This document shows, piece by piece, positions 50,426 to 59,445 of a DNA stretch of 64,000 nucleotides. Origin of the DNA: Phycicoccus sp. Root101 (GTDB taxonomy: Bacteria; Actinomycetota; Actinomycetes; Actinomycetales; Dermatophilaceae); the NCBI RefSeq assembly GCF_001426245.1, contig NZ_LMCM01000001.1, positions 684,625 through 748,624 of the forward strand. Reading direction: 5' to 3'. Both the position numbers and the translations under genes were made by a program. The notes beneath the pieces were generated by a model. It worked only from the letters and a program-made list of their open reading frames with translations, searched no databases and was not told the origin of the DNA. Each line of letters begins with the position of its first letter. The stretch's first letter is position 1.

Positions 50426-51400
50426 TCAGTAGACGACGACGCGGCTACCGATCGGCATCAGGTTGTCGGCCCAGATCATGTTCATCGCCGGGTTGCTCAC
50501 GCGGGCGCAGCCGTGCGACGCCGGGTATCCGGGGATCGACGCCGCCCCGTGGACGGCGATGCCACCGTTGAAGTACCGGGGGCGCCAGAGGTCGCCGAGC
50601 GGGCCCTTGTCGAGGTGGTCGACGGAGCGGAAGGTGCTGAACGTCCCGGCCGGGGTGTTCGCGACGTGCTGGCTGCCCCTCGAGGTGTACGTCTCGCCGC
50701 TCCCGGTGCTGGTGTTGAGGATCGTCGTGACGCGCCCACCGCGGACCACGAGCAGCAGCTGTCGGGCCTTGTCGATCTCGATGCCGGTGCCACCGATGCG
50801 CGACTGCGGGCGGGTCCCCGCCTGGAGGGCCTTCCGGGTCGAGGGCCCGTACACACCGTCACGGCCCAGGCCGGCGGCCTTCTGCAAGGCCATCACGGCC
50901 TGCGACGTCAGCAGGCCGAACTCGCCGTCCGCGGTGCCGTTCCAGTAGCCGAGCGATGAGAGCCGCTGCTGCACCGACTTCACGTACGGCCCCGAGTCGC
51001 CGACGTGGAGGGTGTCGCCCTCCGTCGGGACCGGCTGTGGCTTCGGCGCGGTCGGAGTGGGGGCGGGCTTGGTGGTCGGCTTCGGCGTGGTCGGCGCCGG
51101 AGCCGGCTTCGTGGCCGGCTTCGTCGTCGGCGTGGCCGTTGCCGTGTCGCTGGGGACGGCCGGCGTCGCCTCGGTGGGCTCGCTGGTCGTGGGGTCGGCG
51201 CTCGGGGTGTCCGCGGAGGGGGTGTCGGCGGACGGCTGGTCCGAGGAGGACGGTGCCGCTCCGGCGACCGGTCCGCTCGACGAGGCGCTCGCGCTCCCGA
51301 CCGACACCATGCCGCACCCGCTGAGGGCCGTGGCGGCAACCATCAGGCCCGTGGCCAGGACCGTCGTCGAACGGCGTGGGTCGAGTCGGTGGTGGGTCAT
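50426..51400 (-). CDS. Lipoprotein L,D-transpeptidase with peptidoglycan-binding domain
   Basis: A 324-residue lipoprotein (lipobox LSGC near residue 28). A Ser/Thr/Pro/Lys-rich linker with PSADT repeats spans about 45-125, then a peptidoglycan-binding domain (VKSVQQRLSSLGYWNGTADGEFG), then a YkuD catalytic domain with HGAASIPGYPASHGCAR including the active Cys298. It should form 3-3 cross-links in the wall. It converges with the esterase gene. Confidence 0.9.
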   Translation of the reverse strand: MTHHRLDPRRSTTVLATGLMVAATALSGCGMVSVGSASASSSGPVAGAAPSSSDQPSADTPSADTPSADPTTSEPTEATPAVPSDTATATPTTKPATKPAPAPTTPKPTTKPAPTPTAPKPQPVPTEGDTLHVGDSGPYVKSVQQRLSSLGYWNGTADGEFGLLTSQAVMALQKAAGLGRDGVYGPSTRKALQAGTRPQSRIGGTGIEIDKARQLLLVVRGGRVTTILNTSTGSGETYTSRGSQHVANTPAGTFSTFRSVDHLDKGPLGDLWRPRYFNGGIAVHGAASIPGYPASHGCARVSNPAMNMIWADNLMPIGSRVVVY

Positions 51401-51622
51401 GGTGTCCCTCTCGTCGCTGCGCGGTGAGGCCGTACCTGCGGAACCTCACACAGGGTGACGCACCAGCACGCAAACCGGTTGTCCCGGATGCGTGTCGTTG
51501 CCGACTCGAGACCTGGCCCACCGGCCCCAGACATGGCGCGGTCGCCCTCCCCCCGAGGGCGACCGCACTCACCTAGACGCGGAGCGGGGGCCAAAGGTTG
51601 CCTGCCGATTCGAGTTGATTTC

Positions 51623-52534
51623 TCAACTTGTCGAGGTGGACCCCGAGACCGCTTCGTGCACCGTCAGCACCCGGCGGGCGGTGTCGACGTGGAGGCTCTC
51701 GATCATCCTGCCGCCGTAGGTCACGACCCCTGCTCCGGCCCCGTCCTCCCATGCGCGCAGGATGCCCTTGGCCTCCTCCACGGCTTCGGGGCTCGGCGCG
51801 AACACCGCGTTGCAGGGCTCGACCTGTCCGGGGTGCACCAGCGTCTTCCCGTCGAACCCCAGCTGCCTGGCCTGCAGGCACTCCGCAGCGAAGCCCTCTG
51901 CGTCACGGACGTCGTTGTAGACGCCGTCGAGGATGACCGTGCCCGTCGCGCGGGCTGCGAGCAGGCACAGCCCGAGCCCGGTGAGCAGCGGCTGCCGCCC
52001 GGGCACGTGCTCGGCCTGCAGCTCCTTGGCGAGGTCGTTGGTCCCCATCACGAGGACGGTCAGCCGCTCGGAGGCGGCCGCGATCTCCTCGCAGTGCAGC
52101 ATCGCGGCGGGCGTCTCCACCATCGCCCACAGCGAGGTGCGTGCCGGGGCCCCGGCTGCCTCCATCGCGGCAACGAGGTCGCGCACCTCCTGCGCCGACC
52201 CGACCTTGGGGACGACGACCGCGTCGGGGCCTGCCGCGCACGCCGCCGCGAGGTCCTCCTCGTGCCACTGCGTCCCGCTGCCGTTGATGCGGATGGTCAC
52301 CTCGCGCGGCCCGTACTCACCGGATCGTGCTGCAGCACAAGCGTTCTCGCGTGCCTGGACCTTCGCGTCGGGGGCCACCGCATCCTCGAGGTCGAGGATC
52401 AGCGCGTCCACGGGAAGCGTCTTGGCCTTCTCCAGGGCCCGCTCGTTGGACGCGGGCATGTAGAGGACCGAACGACGAGGCCGGTATGCCGCCTGCGCAC
52501 CCTCGTCGCCTGCACCCGGTCCGAGGTCACCCAT
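51623..52534 (-). CDS. HpcH/HpaI-CitE family CoA-ester lyase
   Basis: A 303-residue TIM-barrel lyase of the CitE type. SVLYMPASNERALEKA, LDLEDAVAPDAK (metal Glu/Asp), VRINGSGT-like TIRINGSGT and VETPAAMLHCEEIA are visible. Family members cleave or form malyl-CoA, methylmalyl-CoA or citramalyl-CoA. ATG 52534 overlaps the stop of the next lyase by one base (TGATG), so the two are translationally coupled. Confidence 0.88.
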   Translation of the reverse strand: MGDLGPGAGDEGAQAAYRPRRSVLYMPASNERALEKAKTLPVDALILDLEDAVAPDAKVQARENACAAARSGEYGPREVTIRINGSGTQWHEEDLAAACAAGPDAVVVPKVGSAQEVRDLVAAMEAAGAPARTSLWAMVETPAAMLHCEEIAAASERLTVLVMGTNDLAKELQAEHVPGRQPLLTGLGLCLLAARATGTVILDGVYNDVRDAEGFAAECLQARQLGFDGKTLVHPGQVEPCNAVFAPSPEAVEEAKGILRAWEDGAGAGVVTYGGRMIESLHVDTARRVLTVHEAVSGSTSTS

Positions 52535-53625
52535 CAGGAACCCTCGCCCTCGAGAGAAGGCGACTTCACGGCATACGCCTGCGCGAGTGCGGGATCGGTC
52601 CTGGCGAGCCGCTCGGCGAGCTCGAGCACCACCTGGCACTGCTTGAGGCTCGCGTCGTCCTCCATCTTCCCGTCGAGCATCACCGCACCGGTGCCGTCAC
52701 CCATGGCGTCCACCACGCGCCGGGCGTGGGCCACGTCCTCGGGCGACGGACTGAACACCCGCTTGGCGATCTCGACCTGCACCGGGTGCAGCGACCACGT
52801 GCCGACGCAGCCGAGCAGGAACGCGTTGCGGAACTGGTCCTCGCACGCGACGACGTCGGCGATGTCACCGAAGGGACCGTAGTAGGGGAAGATCCCGTGC
52901 ATCGCGCAGGCGTCGACCATGCGCGCGATCGTGTAGTGCCACAGGTCCTGCTGGTAGGTGGCGCGCGCGGCGTGCACGGCGTCGTCGACGCCCTCGGGAG
53001 GGTCCTGGCGGACGAGGTACCCGGGGTGCCCACCACCGACGCGGGTCGTCTTCATCCGGCGGTCGGCCGCGAGGTCGGCCGGTCCGAGCGACATCCCCTG
53101 CATGCGCGGGCTGGCGCCGGCGATCTCCTCGACGTTCGCGACGCCGCGGGCGGTCTCCAGGATGGCGTGCACCAGGATCGGGCGGGTCAGCCCGGCCCTG
53201 GCCTCGAGCTGGGCGAGGAGGCGGTCGACGTAGTGGATGTCCTCCGGGCCCTGGACCTTCGGCACCATGATGACGTCGAGCTTGTCGCCGATCTCGGTGA
53301 CCAGCGTCGTCAGGTCGTCCAGCACCCAGGGGCTGTCGAGGCTGTTGACGCGGGTCCACAGCTGGGTGGAGTCGCCGAAGTCGGTCGCCTTCGCGATCGC
53401 GACCAGGCCCTCGCGGGCGGCGACCTTGCGGTCGGCCTTCACGGCGTCCTCGAGGTTGCCGAGCAGGACGTCGACCGTGCCGACCATCGCCGGCACCTTG
53501 GCGGCCATCTTCTCGTTGCTCGGGTCGAAGAAGTGGATGACCCGGGAGGGCCTCGAGGGCACCTGCGTCAGGGGGGCCGGGGCACCCACGGCAAGGGGGG
53601 CGAAGTAGTCCTTGGGGCTGCGCAC
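52534..53625 (-). CDS. Second CoA-ester lyase, Mcl type
   Basis: A 363-residue lyase longer than the CitE-like partner. [48 protein letters not shown] and [21 protein letters not shown] place it in the L-malyl-CoA/beta-methylmalyl-CoA lyase group. With the MaoC hydratase at 37332 and the acyl-CoA dehydrogenase at 47248, this makes three steps of the ethylmalonyl-CoA pathway available in the window. GTG 53625 has TAGCGT 6 nt upstream. Confidence 0.85.
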   Translation of the reverse strand: MRSPKDYFAPLAVGAPAPLTQVPSRPSRVIHFFDPSNEKMAAKVPAMVGTVDVLLGNLEDAVKADRKVAAREGLVAIAKATDFGDSTQLWTRVNSLDSPWVLDDLTTLVTEIGDKLDVIMVPKVQGPEDIHYVDRLLAQLEARAGLTRPILVHAILETARGVANVEEIAGASPRMQGMSLGPADLAADRRMKTTRVGGGHPGYLVRQDPPEGVDDAVHAARATYQQDLWHYTIARMVDACAMHGIFPYYGPFGDIADVVACEDQFRNAFLLGCVGTWSLHPVQVEIAKRVFSPSPEDVAHARRVVDAMGDGTGAVMLDGKMEDDASLKQCQVVLELAERLARTDPALAQAYAVKSPSLEGEGS

Positions 53626-53631
53626 GCGGCG

Positions 53632-53637
53632 ACGCTA
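53632..53637 (-). promoter_or_regulatory. -10 box TAGCGT, leaderless, for the lyase pair
   Basis: TAGCGT is 6 nt before the GTG at 53625 on the minus strand. Confidence 0.6.
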
Positions 53638-53676
53638 GCAGCGACAGTCACGCGGGGGTTATGACAGAGTTCACGT

Positions 53677-54240
53677 GTGACCGAGACCGCTCCCGACCAG
53701 CCCGGGACGGCACCAGCGAGCCCGCCGCTGAACGTGACGGCGCTGTTCGCCGAGGCAGCCTCCAAGTCAGGCCTGATGTGGGTGCAACCCCCCGGCGACC
53801 GGGCCTGGCCCTTCTGGCACGCCTGGGCCGAGGACACGGTCTACGTCGTCTCCGGTCCGGGCGAGCAGACGTTGCCGTGGCTGCCGGAGGAGGTCACGCT
53901 CGTGGCCCGCAGCAAGGACACCGGCGGACGCCTCCTCACCGTGTCCGCGAGCGTGCGGGAGATCCGGCCCGACGAGGAGCGCTGGGCCGTGGCGACCGAC
54001 GCCCTCAAGGCGGGCCGGCTCAACGCCGCCGCCGACGCGCTGGACCGCTGGGCCCGGGAGTGCACGGTCCGGGCGCTCACCCCCTACGGAGCACCGCTCG
54101 AGGCACCCGGCAGCTACGACACCGGGTCGGGCGCCGCACCGGTGCCGGTGTCCGAGGCGACGACCTCCACGTGGCGTCCGTGGCACTGGCGCGGACGGCC
54201 ACGGCGCCGTCGCGGCAACCGCCTCCCTGACGGCGGCTGA
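53677..54240 (+). CDS. Hypothetical protein with a split-barrel-like N-terminal half, 187 aa
   Basis: A 187-residue protein. Residues 20-120 have a beta-rich pattern (WAEDTVYVVSGPGEQTLPWL, VTLVARSKDTGGRLLTVSASV) that resembles pyridoxamine-phosphate-oxidase-like split barrels, but no flavin motif is clear. The C-terminal part is Pro/Arg-rich with WRPWHWRGRPRRRRGNR. GTG 53677 has CAGAGT 6 nt upstream. It is divergent from the lyases and 21 bp upstream of the MgtE-N protein gene. Confidence 0.5.
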   Translation: MTETAPDQPGTAPASPPLNVTALFAEAASKSGLMWVQPPGDRAWPFWHAWAEDTVYVVSGPGEQTLPWLPEEVTLVARSKDTGGRLLTVSASVREIRPDEERWAVATDALKAGRLNAAADALDRWARECTVRALTPYGAPLEAPGSYDTGSGAAPVPVSEATTSTWRPWHWRGRPRRRRGNRLPDGG

Positions 54241-54249
54241 CCAGCCGGA

Positions 54250-54255
54250 TAGCCT
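54250..54255 (+). promoter_or_regulatory. -10 box TAGCCT, leaderless, for the MgtE-N/CBS protein
   Basis: TAGCCT is 6 nt before the GTG at 54262. Confidence 0.6.
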
Positions 54256-54261
54256 TGCGGC

Positions 54262-55539
54262 GTGAGCACTCCGTCGCGTGTCTTCGTGGGCCGCCTGACC
54301 AGCCTGAGCGTGTTCGACCCGCTCGGTGACCAGGTGGGTCGGGTGCGCGACGTCGTCGTCACCTTCGGGGCCTCACGGCGCCGACCACGCGTCATCGGCC
54401 TCGTCGTCGAGGTGCCCGGCCGACGTCGCGTCTTCGTGCCGATGACCCGCGTGACCTCGGTCGACGGCGGACAGGTCATCACGACCGGCCTGGTCAACAT
54501 GCGCCGCTTCGAGCAGCGCACCAACGAGGTCCTCGTCATGGCCGAGATCCTCGAGCGCCCGGTCACGGTCGCCGACCCGGAGGGCGCGTACTCCGCGACC
54601 GTCGAGGACGTCGCCATCGAGCGCGAGCGCAGCCGCGACTGGTCGATCTCGAAGGTGTTCGTGCGCCAGGGCGGGAGCAGCCGGACCGCGATCGGGCCGT
54701 TCCGCCGACGCCGCGGCGCGACCGTGCTGGTCCCTGTCGAGGACGTCACCGGCATCCACCAGTCGTCGAGCAGCCAGTCCGCGGCCCTGCTGCTGGAGAC
54801 CTACGACGACCTCAAGTCCGCCGACCTCGCCGACGTCATCCACGACCTGTCGCCCAAGCGCCGGGCCGAGGTCGCCGAGGCGATGGACGACGACAAGCTG
54901 GCCGACGTCCTCGAGGAGCTGCCCGAGGACGACCAGGTGGAGATCCTCGACTCGCTCCCGGTGGAGCGGGCCGCCGACGTCCTCGAGGCCATGGAGCCCG
55001 ACGACGCGACCGACCTGCTGCACAACCTCACCACCGAGAAGCAGGAGGAGCTCCTGCAGCTCATGGAGCCCGACGAGGCCGCCGACCTGCGGCGCCTCCT
55101 CACGTACGACGAGGAGTCCGCCGGCGGCATGATGACCACCGAGCCGGTCATCCTCGGCCCTGAGGCGTCCATCGCCGAGGCCCTGGCCGTCGTGCGCCGG
55201 GTCGAGCTGTCCCCCGCCCTCGCCGCCACGATCTACGTCTGCCGCGCCCCGCACGAGACCCCGTCGGGCAAGTACCTCGGCATGGTCCACATCCAGCGCC
55301 TGCTGCGCGAACCCCCGCACGGCTCCATCGGCAGCATCCTCGACAAGGAGATCGAGCCCCTGACGGCCGAGGCGCCCCTGGGCCAGGTCACCCGGATGCT
55401 CGCGACGTACAACCTCGTCGGGGTGCCCGTGGTCGACGAGGACGGCCGCCTCGTCGGAGCGGTCACCGTGGACGACGTGCTCGACCACATCCTGCCCGAC
55501 GACTGGCGCGAGGAGCGGCACGAGGTGACCCGTGGCTGA
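54262..55539 (+). CDS. PRC-barrel / MgtE N-domain / CBS protein without membrane part
   Basis: A 425-residue soluble protein: N-terminal PRC-barrel-like half (FVGRLTSLSVFDPLGDQVGRVRDVVV and a second copy near 90-165), a superhelical MgtE_N domain (about 170-280: HDLSPKRRAEVAEAMDDDKLADVLEELPEDDQ) and two CBS domains (about 285-415). It lacks the MgtE channel domain, so it is not itself a transporter. Rv1232c has this layout. It overlaps the DUF1003 gene by 8 bp, which may encode the membrane partner. Confidence 0.88.
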   Translation: MSTPSRVFVGRLTSLSVFDPLGDQVGRVRDVVVTFGASRRRPRVIGLVVEVPGRRRVFVPMTRVTSVDGGQVITTGLVNMRRFEQRTNEVLVMAEILERPVTVADPEGAYSATVEDVAIERERSRDWSISKVFVRQGGSSRTAIGPFRRRRGATVLVPVEDVTGIHQSSSSQSAALLLETYDDLKSADLADVIHDLSPKRRAEVAEAMDDDKLADVLEELPEDDQVEILDSLPVERAADVLEAMEPDDATDLLHNLTTEKQEELLQLMEPDEAADLRRLLTYDEESAGGMMTTEPVILGPEASIAEALAVVRRVELSPALAATIYVCRAPHETPSGKYLGMVHIQRLLREPPHGSIGSILDKEIEPLTAEAPLGQVTRMLATYNLVGVPVVDEDGRLVGAVTVDDVLDHILPDDWREERHEVTRG

Positions 55540-56098
55540 GCGCCAGAATCGCGCCCCCGCCCGCCTGGACCAGCCACGCGAGACCCGTCGCACGCTGCTG
55601 CCCCGGCCGTCGGTCAACCAGGAGACGTTCGGCGTCTGGAGCGAGCGCTTCGCCCGGTTCATGGGGACGCCGCGCTTCCTGATCTACATGACGTTGTTCG
55701 TCATCGCGTGGATCGGCTGGAACGCCTTCGGCCCGGTTGACCTGCGCTGGGACCCCTACGCCTTCATCTTCCTCACGCTCATGCTCAGCCTGCAGGCCTC
55801 GTATGCCGCGCCGCTCATCCTCCTCGCGCAGAACCGCCAGGCCGACCGCGACCGCGTGGCCCTCGAGCAGGACCGGGCCCGAGACGAGCGCAACCTCGCC
55901 GACACCGAGTTCCTCACCCGCGAGGTGGCGGCCCTGCGCCTGGCGATGCGCGACACCGCGACGCGCGACTTCGTGCGTTCCGAGCTGCGCAGCCTGCTCG
56001 AGGAGCTCGACGAGCGGGGGTTCGAGTCGCGCCGGCGTGAGGGAGATGACAGCCGCGGCGGCCCGACCGGTTCTTCGCGGGACGGGTCCTCGACCTAG
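55532..56098 (+). CDS. DUF1003 family membrane protein
   Basis: A 188-residue protein with two membrane helices (about 47-66 and 78-100, FLIYMTLFVIAWIGWNAFG and the LTLMLSLQASYAAPLILLAQN region) and a coiled, charged C-terminus. This is the DUF1003 signature; function unknown. GTG 55532 overlaps the stop of the MgtE-N protein (8 bp), so the two genes are coupled, as the M. tuberculosis neighbours Rv1231c-Rv1232c appear to be. Confidence 0.85.
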   Translation: MAERQNRAPARLDQPRETRRTLLPRPSVNQETFGVWSERFARFMGTPRFLIYMTLFVIAWIGWNAFGPVDLRWDPYAFIFLTLMLSLQASYAAPLILLAQNRQADRDRVALEQDRARDERNLADTEFLTREVAALRLAMRDTATRDFVRSELRSLLEELDERGFESRRREGDDSRGGPTGSSRDGSST

Positions 56099-56101
56099 CA
56101 T
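56096..56101 (+). promoter_or_regulatory. -10 box TAGCAT, leaderless, for mrp
   Basis: TAGCAT is 6 nt before the ATG at 56108; its TAG is the stop codon of the DUF1003 gene. Confidence 0.5.
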
Positions 56102-56107
56102 GGGGGC

Positions 56108-57253
56108 ATGCCCCACCCCGCAGCACCTGTGACCGACGAGGCCCTCCACCAAGCGCTGGCGACGGTCATCGACCCCGAGATCCGCAAGCCGGTGACCGAG
56201 CTCGGCATGGTCGAGAGCTGCACGGTCGACGAGAGCGGCCGGGTCGCCGTCACCATCCTCCTGACCGTGTCGGGCTGCCCGATGAAGGACACGCTGACCA
56301 AGGACACCACCGCCGCCCTGGCGAAGGTGCCCGGCGTGACGTCCGTCGACGTCACCCTCGGCGTCATGAGCGACGAGCAGCGCACCGCCCTGCGACAGCA
56401 GCTGCGCGGGGGCGTCGCCGAGCGCGAGATCCCGTTCGCCCGCCCCGGCTCCCTCACCCGTGTGTATGCCGTGGCCTCCGGCAAGGGCGGCGTCGGCAAG
56501 TCCTCGGTCACCGTCAACCTCGCGGCCTCCCTGGCCCAGAGCGGGTTGCGGGTCGGGGTCGTCGACGCAGACGTCTACGGGTTCTCGGTGCCGCGCATGC
56601 TCGGTGTCGAGCACCGCCCCACGCAGGTCGACGACATGATCCTGCCGCCCATCAGCCACGAGGTGAAGGTCATCTCGATCGGCATGTTCGTGCCCGGCAA
56701 CCAGCCGGTCGTGTGGCGCGGCCCGATGCTCCACCGGGCCCTGCAGCAGTTCCTGGGCGACGTCTTCTGGGGCGACCTCGACGTCCTCCTGCTCGACCTG
56801 CCGCCGGGCACCGGCGACATCGCCATCTCGGTCGCCCAGCTCATCCCCGGTGCCGAGATCCTCGTCGTCACGACCCCGCAGCAGGCAGCCGCCGAGGTCG
56901 CCGAGCGTGCGGGCTCGATCGCCCTCCAGACGCACCAGCGCCTCGTCGGGGTCATCGAGAACATGTCGTGGCTCGAGCTGCCGGACGGCTCGCGGCAGGA
57001 GATCTTCGGCTCCGGTGGCGGTCAGCGCGTCGCCGACTCGCTCACCCGCGCCGTCGGGGCGGACGTGCCCCTGCTGGGCCAGATCCCCCTCGACACCAAC
57101 CTGCGCGAGGGTGCTGACGAGGGTGTGCCGGTCGTCCTGCGCAACCCCGACTCGGCTGCCGCCGTGGCGCTTCGCGGGATCGCGCGCGGCCTGGGCACGC
57201 GCTCGCGCGGCCTCGCTGGTCGTTCGCTGGGCCTGTCGCCCGTCGGTCGCTGA
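56108..57253 (+). CDS. mrp: Mrp/NBP35-type iron-sulfur carrier ATPase
   Basis: A 381-residue protein with an N-terminal MIP18/DUF59 domain (EALHQALATVIDPEIRKPVTELGMV) and a P-loop domain with SGKGGVGKSSVTVNLA and DADVYGFS, DLPPGTGD, and a late IENMSWL. Mrp proteins carry iron-sulfur clusters to apoproteins. The usual CxxC scaffold is not evident in the segment after IENMSW. It is convergent with tatB, 6 bp apart. Confidence 0.9.
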   Translation: MPHPAAPVTDEALHQALATVIDPEIRKPVTELGMVESCTVDESGRVAVTILLTVSGCPMKDTLTKDTTAALAKVPGVTSVDVTLGVMSDEQRTALRQQLRGGVAEREIPFARPGSLTRVYAVASGKGGVGKSSVTVNLAASLAQSGLRVGVVDADVYGFSVPRMLGVEHRPTQVDDMILPPISHEVKVISIGMFVPGNQPVVWRGPMLHRALQQFLGDVFWGDLDVLLLDLPPGTGDIAISVAQLIPGAEILVVTTPQQAAAEVAERAGSIALQTHQRLVGVIENMSWLELPDGSRQEIFGSGGGQRVADSLTRAVGADVPLLGQIPLDTNLREGADEGVPVVLRNPDSAAAVALRGIARGLGTRSRGLAGRSLGLSPVGR

Positions 57254-57259
57254 CGTCCC

Positions 57260-57604
57260 TCAGGTCGCGTCGACGTCGTACGGCGTGGCCCGTGACGGGT
57301 CGTGCGCGACGACGTCGGGGGCCGTGGAGCCGACGTGGTCGTCGTCCGCGTCCGGCTCCATCAGCGCCTCGCGCACGATGCGTCGCGGGTCGTACTGCCG
57401 CGGGTCGTACTGCTTCCAGTTGATGTCGTCGAACTCCGGGCCCATCTGCTCACGCAGCTGACCCTTGGCACCCTCGGCCATCGACCGCGCCTGGCGGACG
57501 AACTGGCCCAGCTTCGCGGCATACTCGGGCAGCCGCTCGGGGCCGAGGATGACCACGGCGAGAACGATCAGGGCGATGAACTCCCACCCGTTGATGTCCA
57601 TCAT
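57260..57604 (-). CDS. tatB: Sec-independent protein translocase subunit TatB
   Basis: A 114-residue protein: one N-terminal membrane helix, then GPERLPEYAAKLGQFVRQAR (the TatA/TatB amphipathic helix with GPE-LP motif) and an acidic tail with a YDPRQYDPRR repeat. TatB forms the substrate receptor with TatC. Two ATGs occur in a row (57604 and 57601). It is next to htrA, rseA and sigE, the order of Rv1221-Rv1224; the tatA/tatC genes are elsewhere. Confidence 0.9.
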   Translation of the reverse strand: MMDINGWEFIALIVLAVVILGPERLPEYAAKLGQFVRQARSMAEGAKGQLREQMGPEFDDINWKQYDPRQYDPRRIVREALMEPDADDDHVGSTAPDVVAHDPSRATPYDVDAT

Positions 57605-57615
57605 GTGATGTCGTC

Positions 57616-59445
57616 CTAGCTGCCCGAGGTACCGGTCAGGGTGACCGTGACGCTGATCGTCTCACTCCCGCGGCGCACCTTCATCGGCACCTTGTCCCCG
57701 ACGCTCTTGGCACGGATCGCCACGACGAGGTCGTCGGGGTCGGACACGGGCCGTCCGTCGAACTCGACGATGACGTCACCGGGCTTGATGCCCGCCTTGC
57801 CGGCGGGACCGTCGGGCGTGACGGGGTTGGCGCTGGCTCCGGACCCGGAGGCCAGGATCTTCACCCCGCTGCCGGTGTACTGGCGGTCCAGGATCACCCC
57901 GATGACGGGGTGCTCGGCCTTGCCGGTCTTGATCAGCTGGGCCGCGGTCTTGGCCACCTGGTCGCTCGGGATCGAGAAACCGACACCGATGTTGCCGGAC
58001 TGCACGTCCGCGGCGCCGGGGATCCGGGCGATGGCGGAGTTGATGCCGATGACGTGGCCCTGCATGTCGAGCAGCGGACCGCCGCTGTTGCCGGGGTTGA
58101 TCGCGGCGTCCGTCTGGATCGCGTTGATGAAGGACTGCTGGTCGCCGTCACCACCGGGGCTGACCGGCCGGTTCAGGGCGCTGACGATGCCCGAGGTGAC
58201 GCTGGACTCCAGGCCGAGGGGGGCGCCGACGGCGATGACCTGGTCACCGACGACGACGTCCTTGGACGCCCCGATGACGAGCGGAACGAGGTCGGTCCGG
58301 CTGGTCTTGAGGACCGCGAGGTCGTAGGAGCTGTCGCGCCCCAGGATGGTCGCCTCGATCTCGGTGCCGTTGGACAGCTCCACCGCGATGGTGCCGCCTG
58401 CGGCGGCACTGGCGACCACGTGGTTGTTGGTGATGATGTGGCCGTCCCGGTCGAGCACGAAGCCCGACCCGGTCCCGGCACCGTCGGCGCCCTTGACCTT
58501 GATCGTCACGACGCTGGGCAGCGCCTTGGCCGCGATGTTGGCGATGCTGCCCTCGGGTCGGGCGGTCGCCCCGGCGCCGACCGTCGGGATCGAGGTACCG
58601 GTGCGGTCGAGGTTGCCAAAGCCGAGCCGGTCGGTCGCACCGAGCCAGCCACCGAACATCCCGCCGAGGGTCGCCGCGACGAGCGCGGCGACGGCCGCGA
58701 CCCCGACGAGGGCACCCCAGCCCGGGCCCTTCTGGTGCGGGGCACTGGGGGCCAGCGGCTGACCGCCGACCCAGTGCCCCTGCTGGCCGCCGTACCCGGC
58801 ATCGGCGCTCGTGGCCGAGATCGGGTCCCAGCCCCTGCCCTGGGCCGAGGGCGCAGGCGCATCCGCAGCGCCCAGGGTTGCCGCGCCGAGCGCGGGCGCG
58901 CCCGCACCGGCGGAGGCGTCGCCGGGCCCGTGCTCACGGTCGGCCTGGCTCGGCCAGCCGGTGGGCTCGCTCGCCCAGGCCTGCTCCCGGGCCGGAGCCT
59001 GGGCAGGAGTCTGGGCCGGGGTCTGGGCCGGGGTCTGGACCGGGTCCTCCGCCGACGCCGTGGAGCCGGAGAGCTCCTGGGTGTGCGAGAGGTCGACCGG
59101 CTGGGTGTGGTCGGGAGCCGAACCGGCGCCATACCCCTGCTGGGGCTGGGCCACCGGCTGGTCGTCGCGCGGCGGCGCCCAGAGGTCCCACGCGGGCTCC
59201 ACGGGCGTGACGTCCCGCGGTGACGCGGGCTCGGGAACGCTGGCCCCGTCGGGGACAGGCCGGCCCGGGTGTGCTGGGGTCGCCTCGGACCACACCGGCT
59301 CCGGCGCCGGTTCGGGGGTGTCCGCGGGTTCAGGAGTGGGGTCGGGGGTGGCGACGGCCTCGGTCTCCTGCGTCTGGCCGTGGCCCTCGTGCTGGCCCGC
59401 CTCGTGACCGGGCTGGTCGCTGCTCGGGGGACGCTCGTCGCTCAT
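57616..59445 (-). CDS. htrA: HtrA-type serine protease with long disordered N-terminus
   Basis: A 609-residue membrane-anchored protease. Residues 1-240 are cytosolic, low-complexity Pro/Thr/Glu-rich sequence with 12-bp DNA repeats; the membrane helix is at 244-268. The trypsin-like domain has His342 (NNHVV), Asp375 (SYDLAVL) and Ser454 (GNSGGP), then a PDZ domain at the C-terminus. It handles misfolded proteins outside the membrane. ATG 59445 overlaps the rseA-like stop by 4 bp (ATGA). Confidence 0.92.
   Translation of the reverse strand: MSDERPPSSDQPGHEAGQHEGHGQTQETEAVATPDPTPEPADTPEPAPEPVWSEATPAHPGRPVPDGASVPEPASPRDVTPVEPAWDLWAPPRDDQPVAQPQQGYGAGSAPDHTQPVDLSHTQELSGSTASAEDPVQTPAQTPAQTPAQAPAREQAWASEPTGWPSQADREHGPGDASAGAGAPALGAATLGAADAPAPSAQGRGWDPISATSADAGYGGQQGHWVGGQPLAPSAPHQKGPGWGALVGVAAVAALVAATLGGMFGGWLGATDRLGFGNLDRTGTSIPTVGAGATARPEGSIANIAAKALPSVVTIKVKGADGAGTGSGFVLDRDGHIITNNHVVASAAAGGTIAVELSNGTEIEATILGRDSSYDLAVLKTSRTDLVPLVIGASKDVVVGDQVIAVGAPLGLESSVTSGIVSALNRPVSPGGDGDQQSFINAIQTDAAINPGNSGGPLLDMQGHVIGINSAIARIPGAADVQSGNIGVGFSIPSDQVAKTAAQLIKTGKAEHPVIGVILDRQYTGSGVKILASGSGASANPVTPDGPAGKAGIKPGDVIVEFDGRPVSDPDDLVVAIRAKSVGDKVPMKVRRGSETISVTVTLTGTSGS
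58997..59044 (-). repeat. 12-bp tandem repeats in htrA
   Basis: Four 12-bp units (58997-59008, 59009-59020, 59021-59032, 59033-59044), two of them identical, encode Gln-Thr-Pro-Ala repeats in the disordered N-terminal part of HtrA. Copy number changes would stay in frame. Confidence 0.85.
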
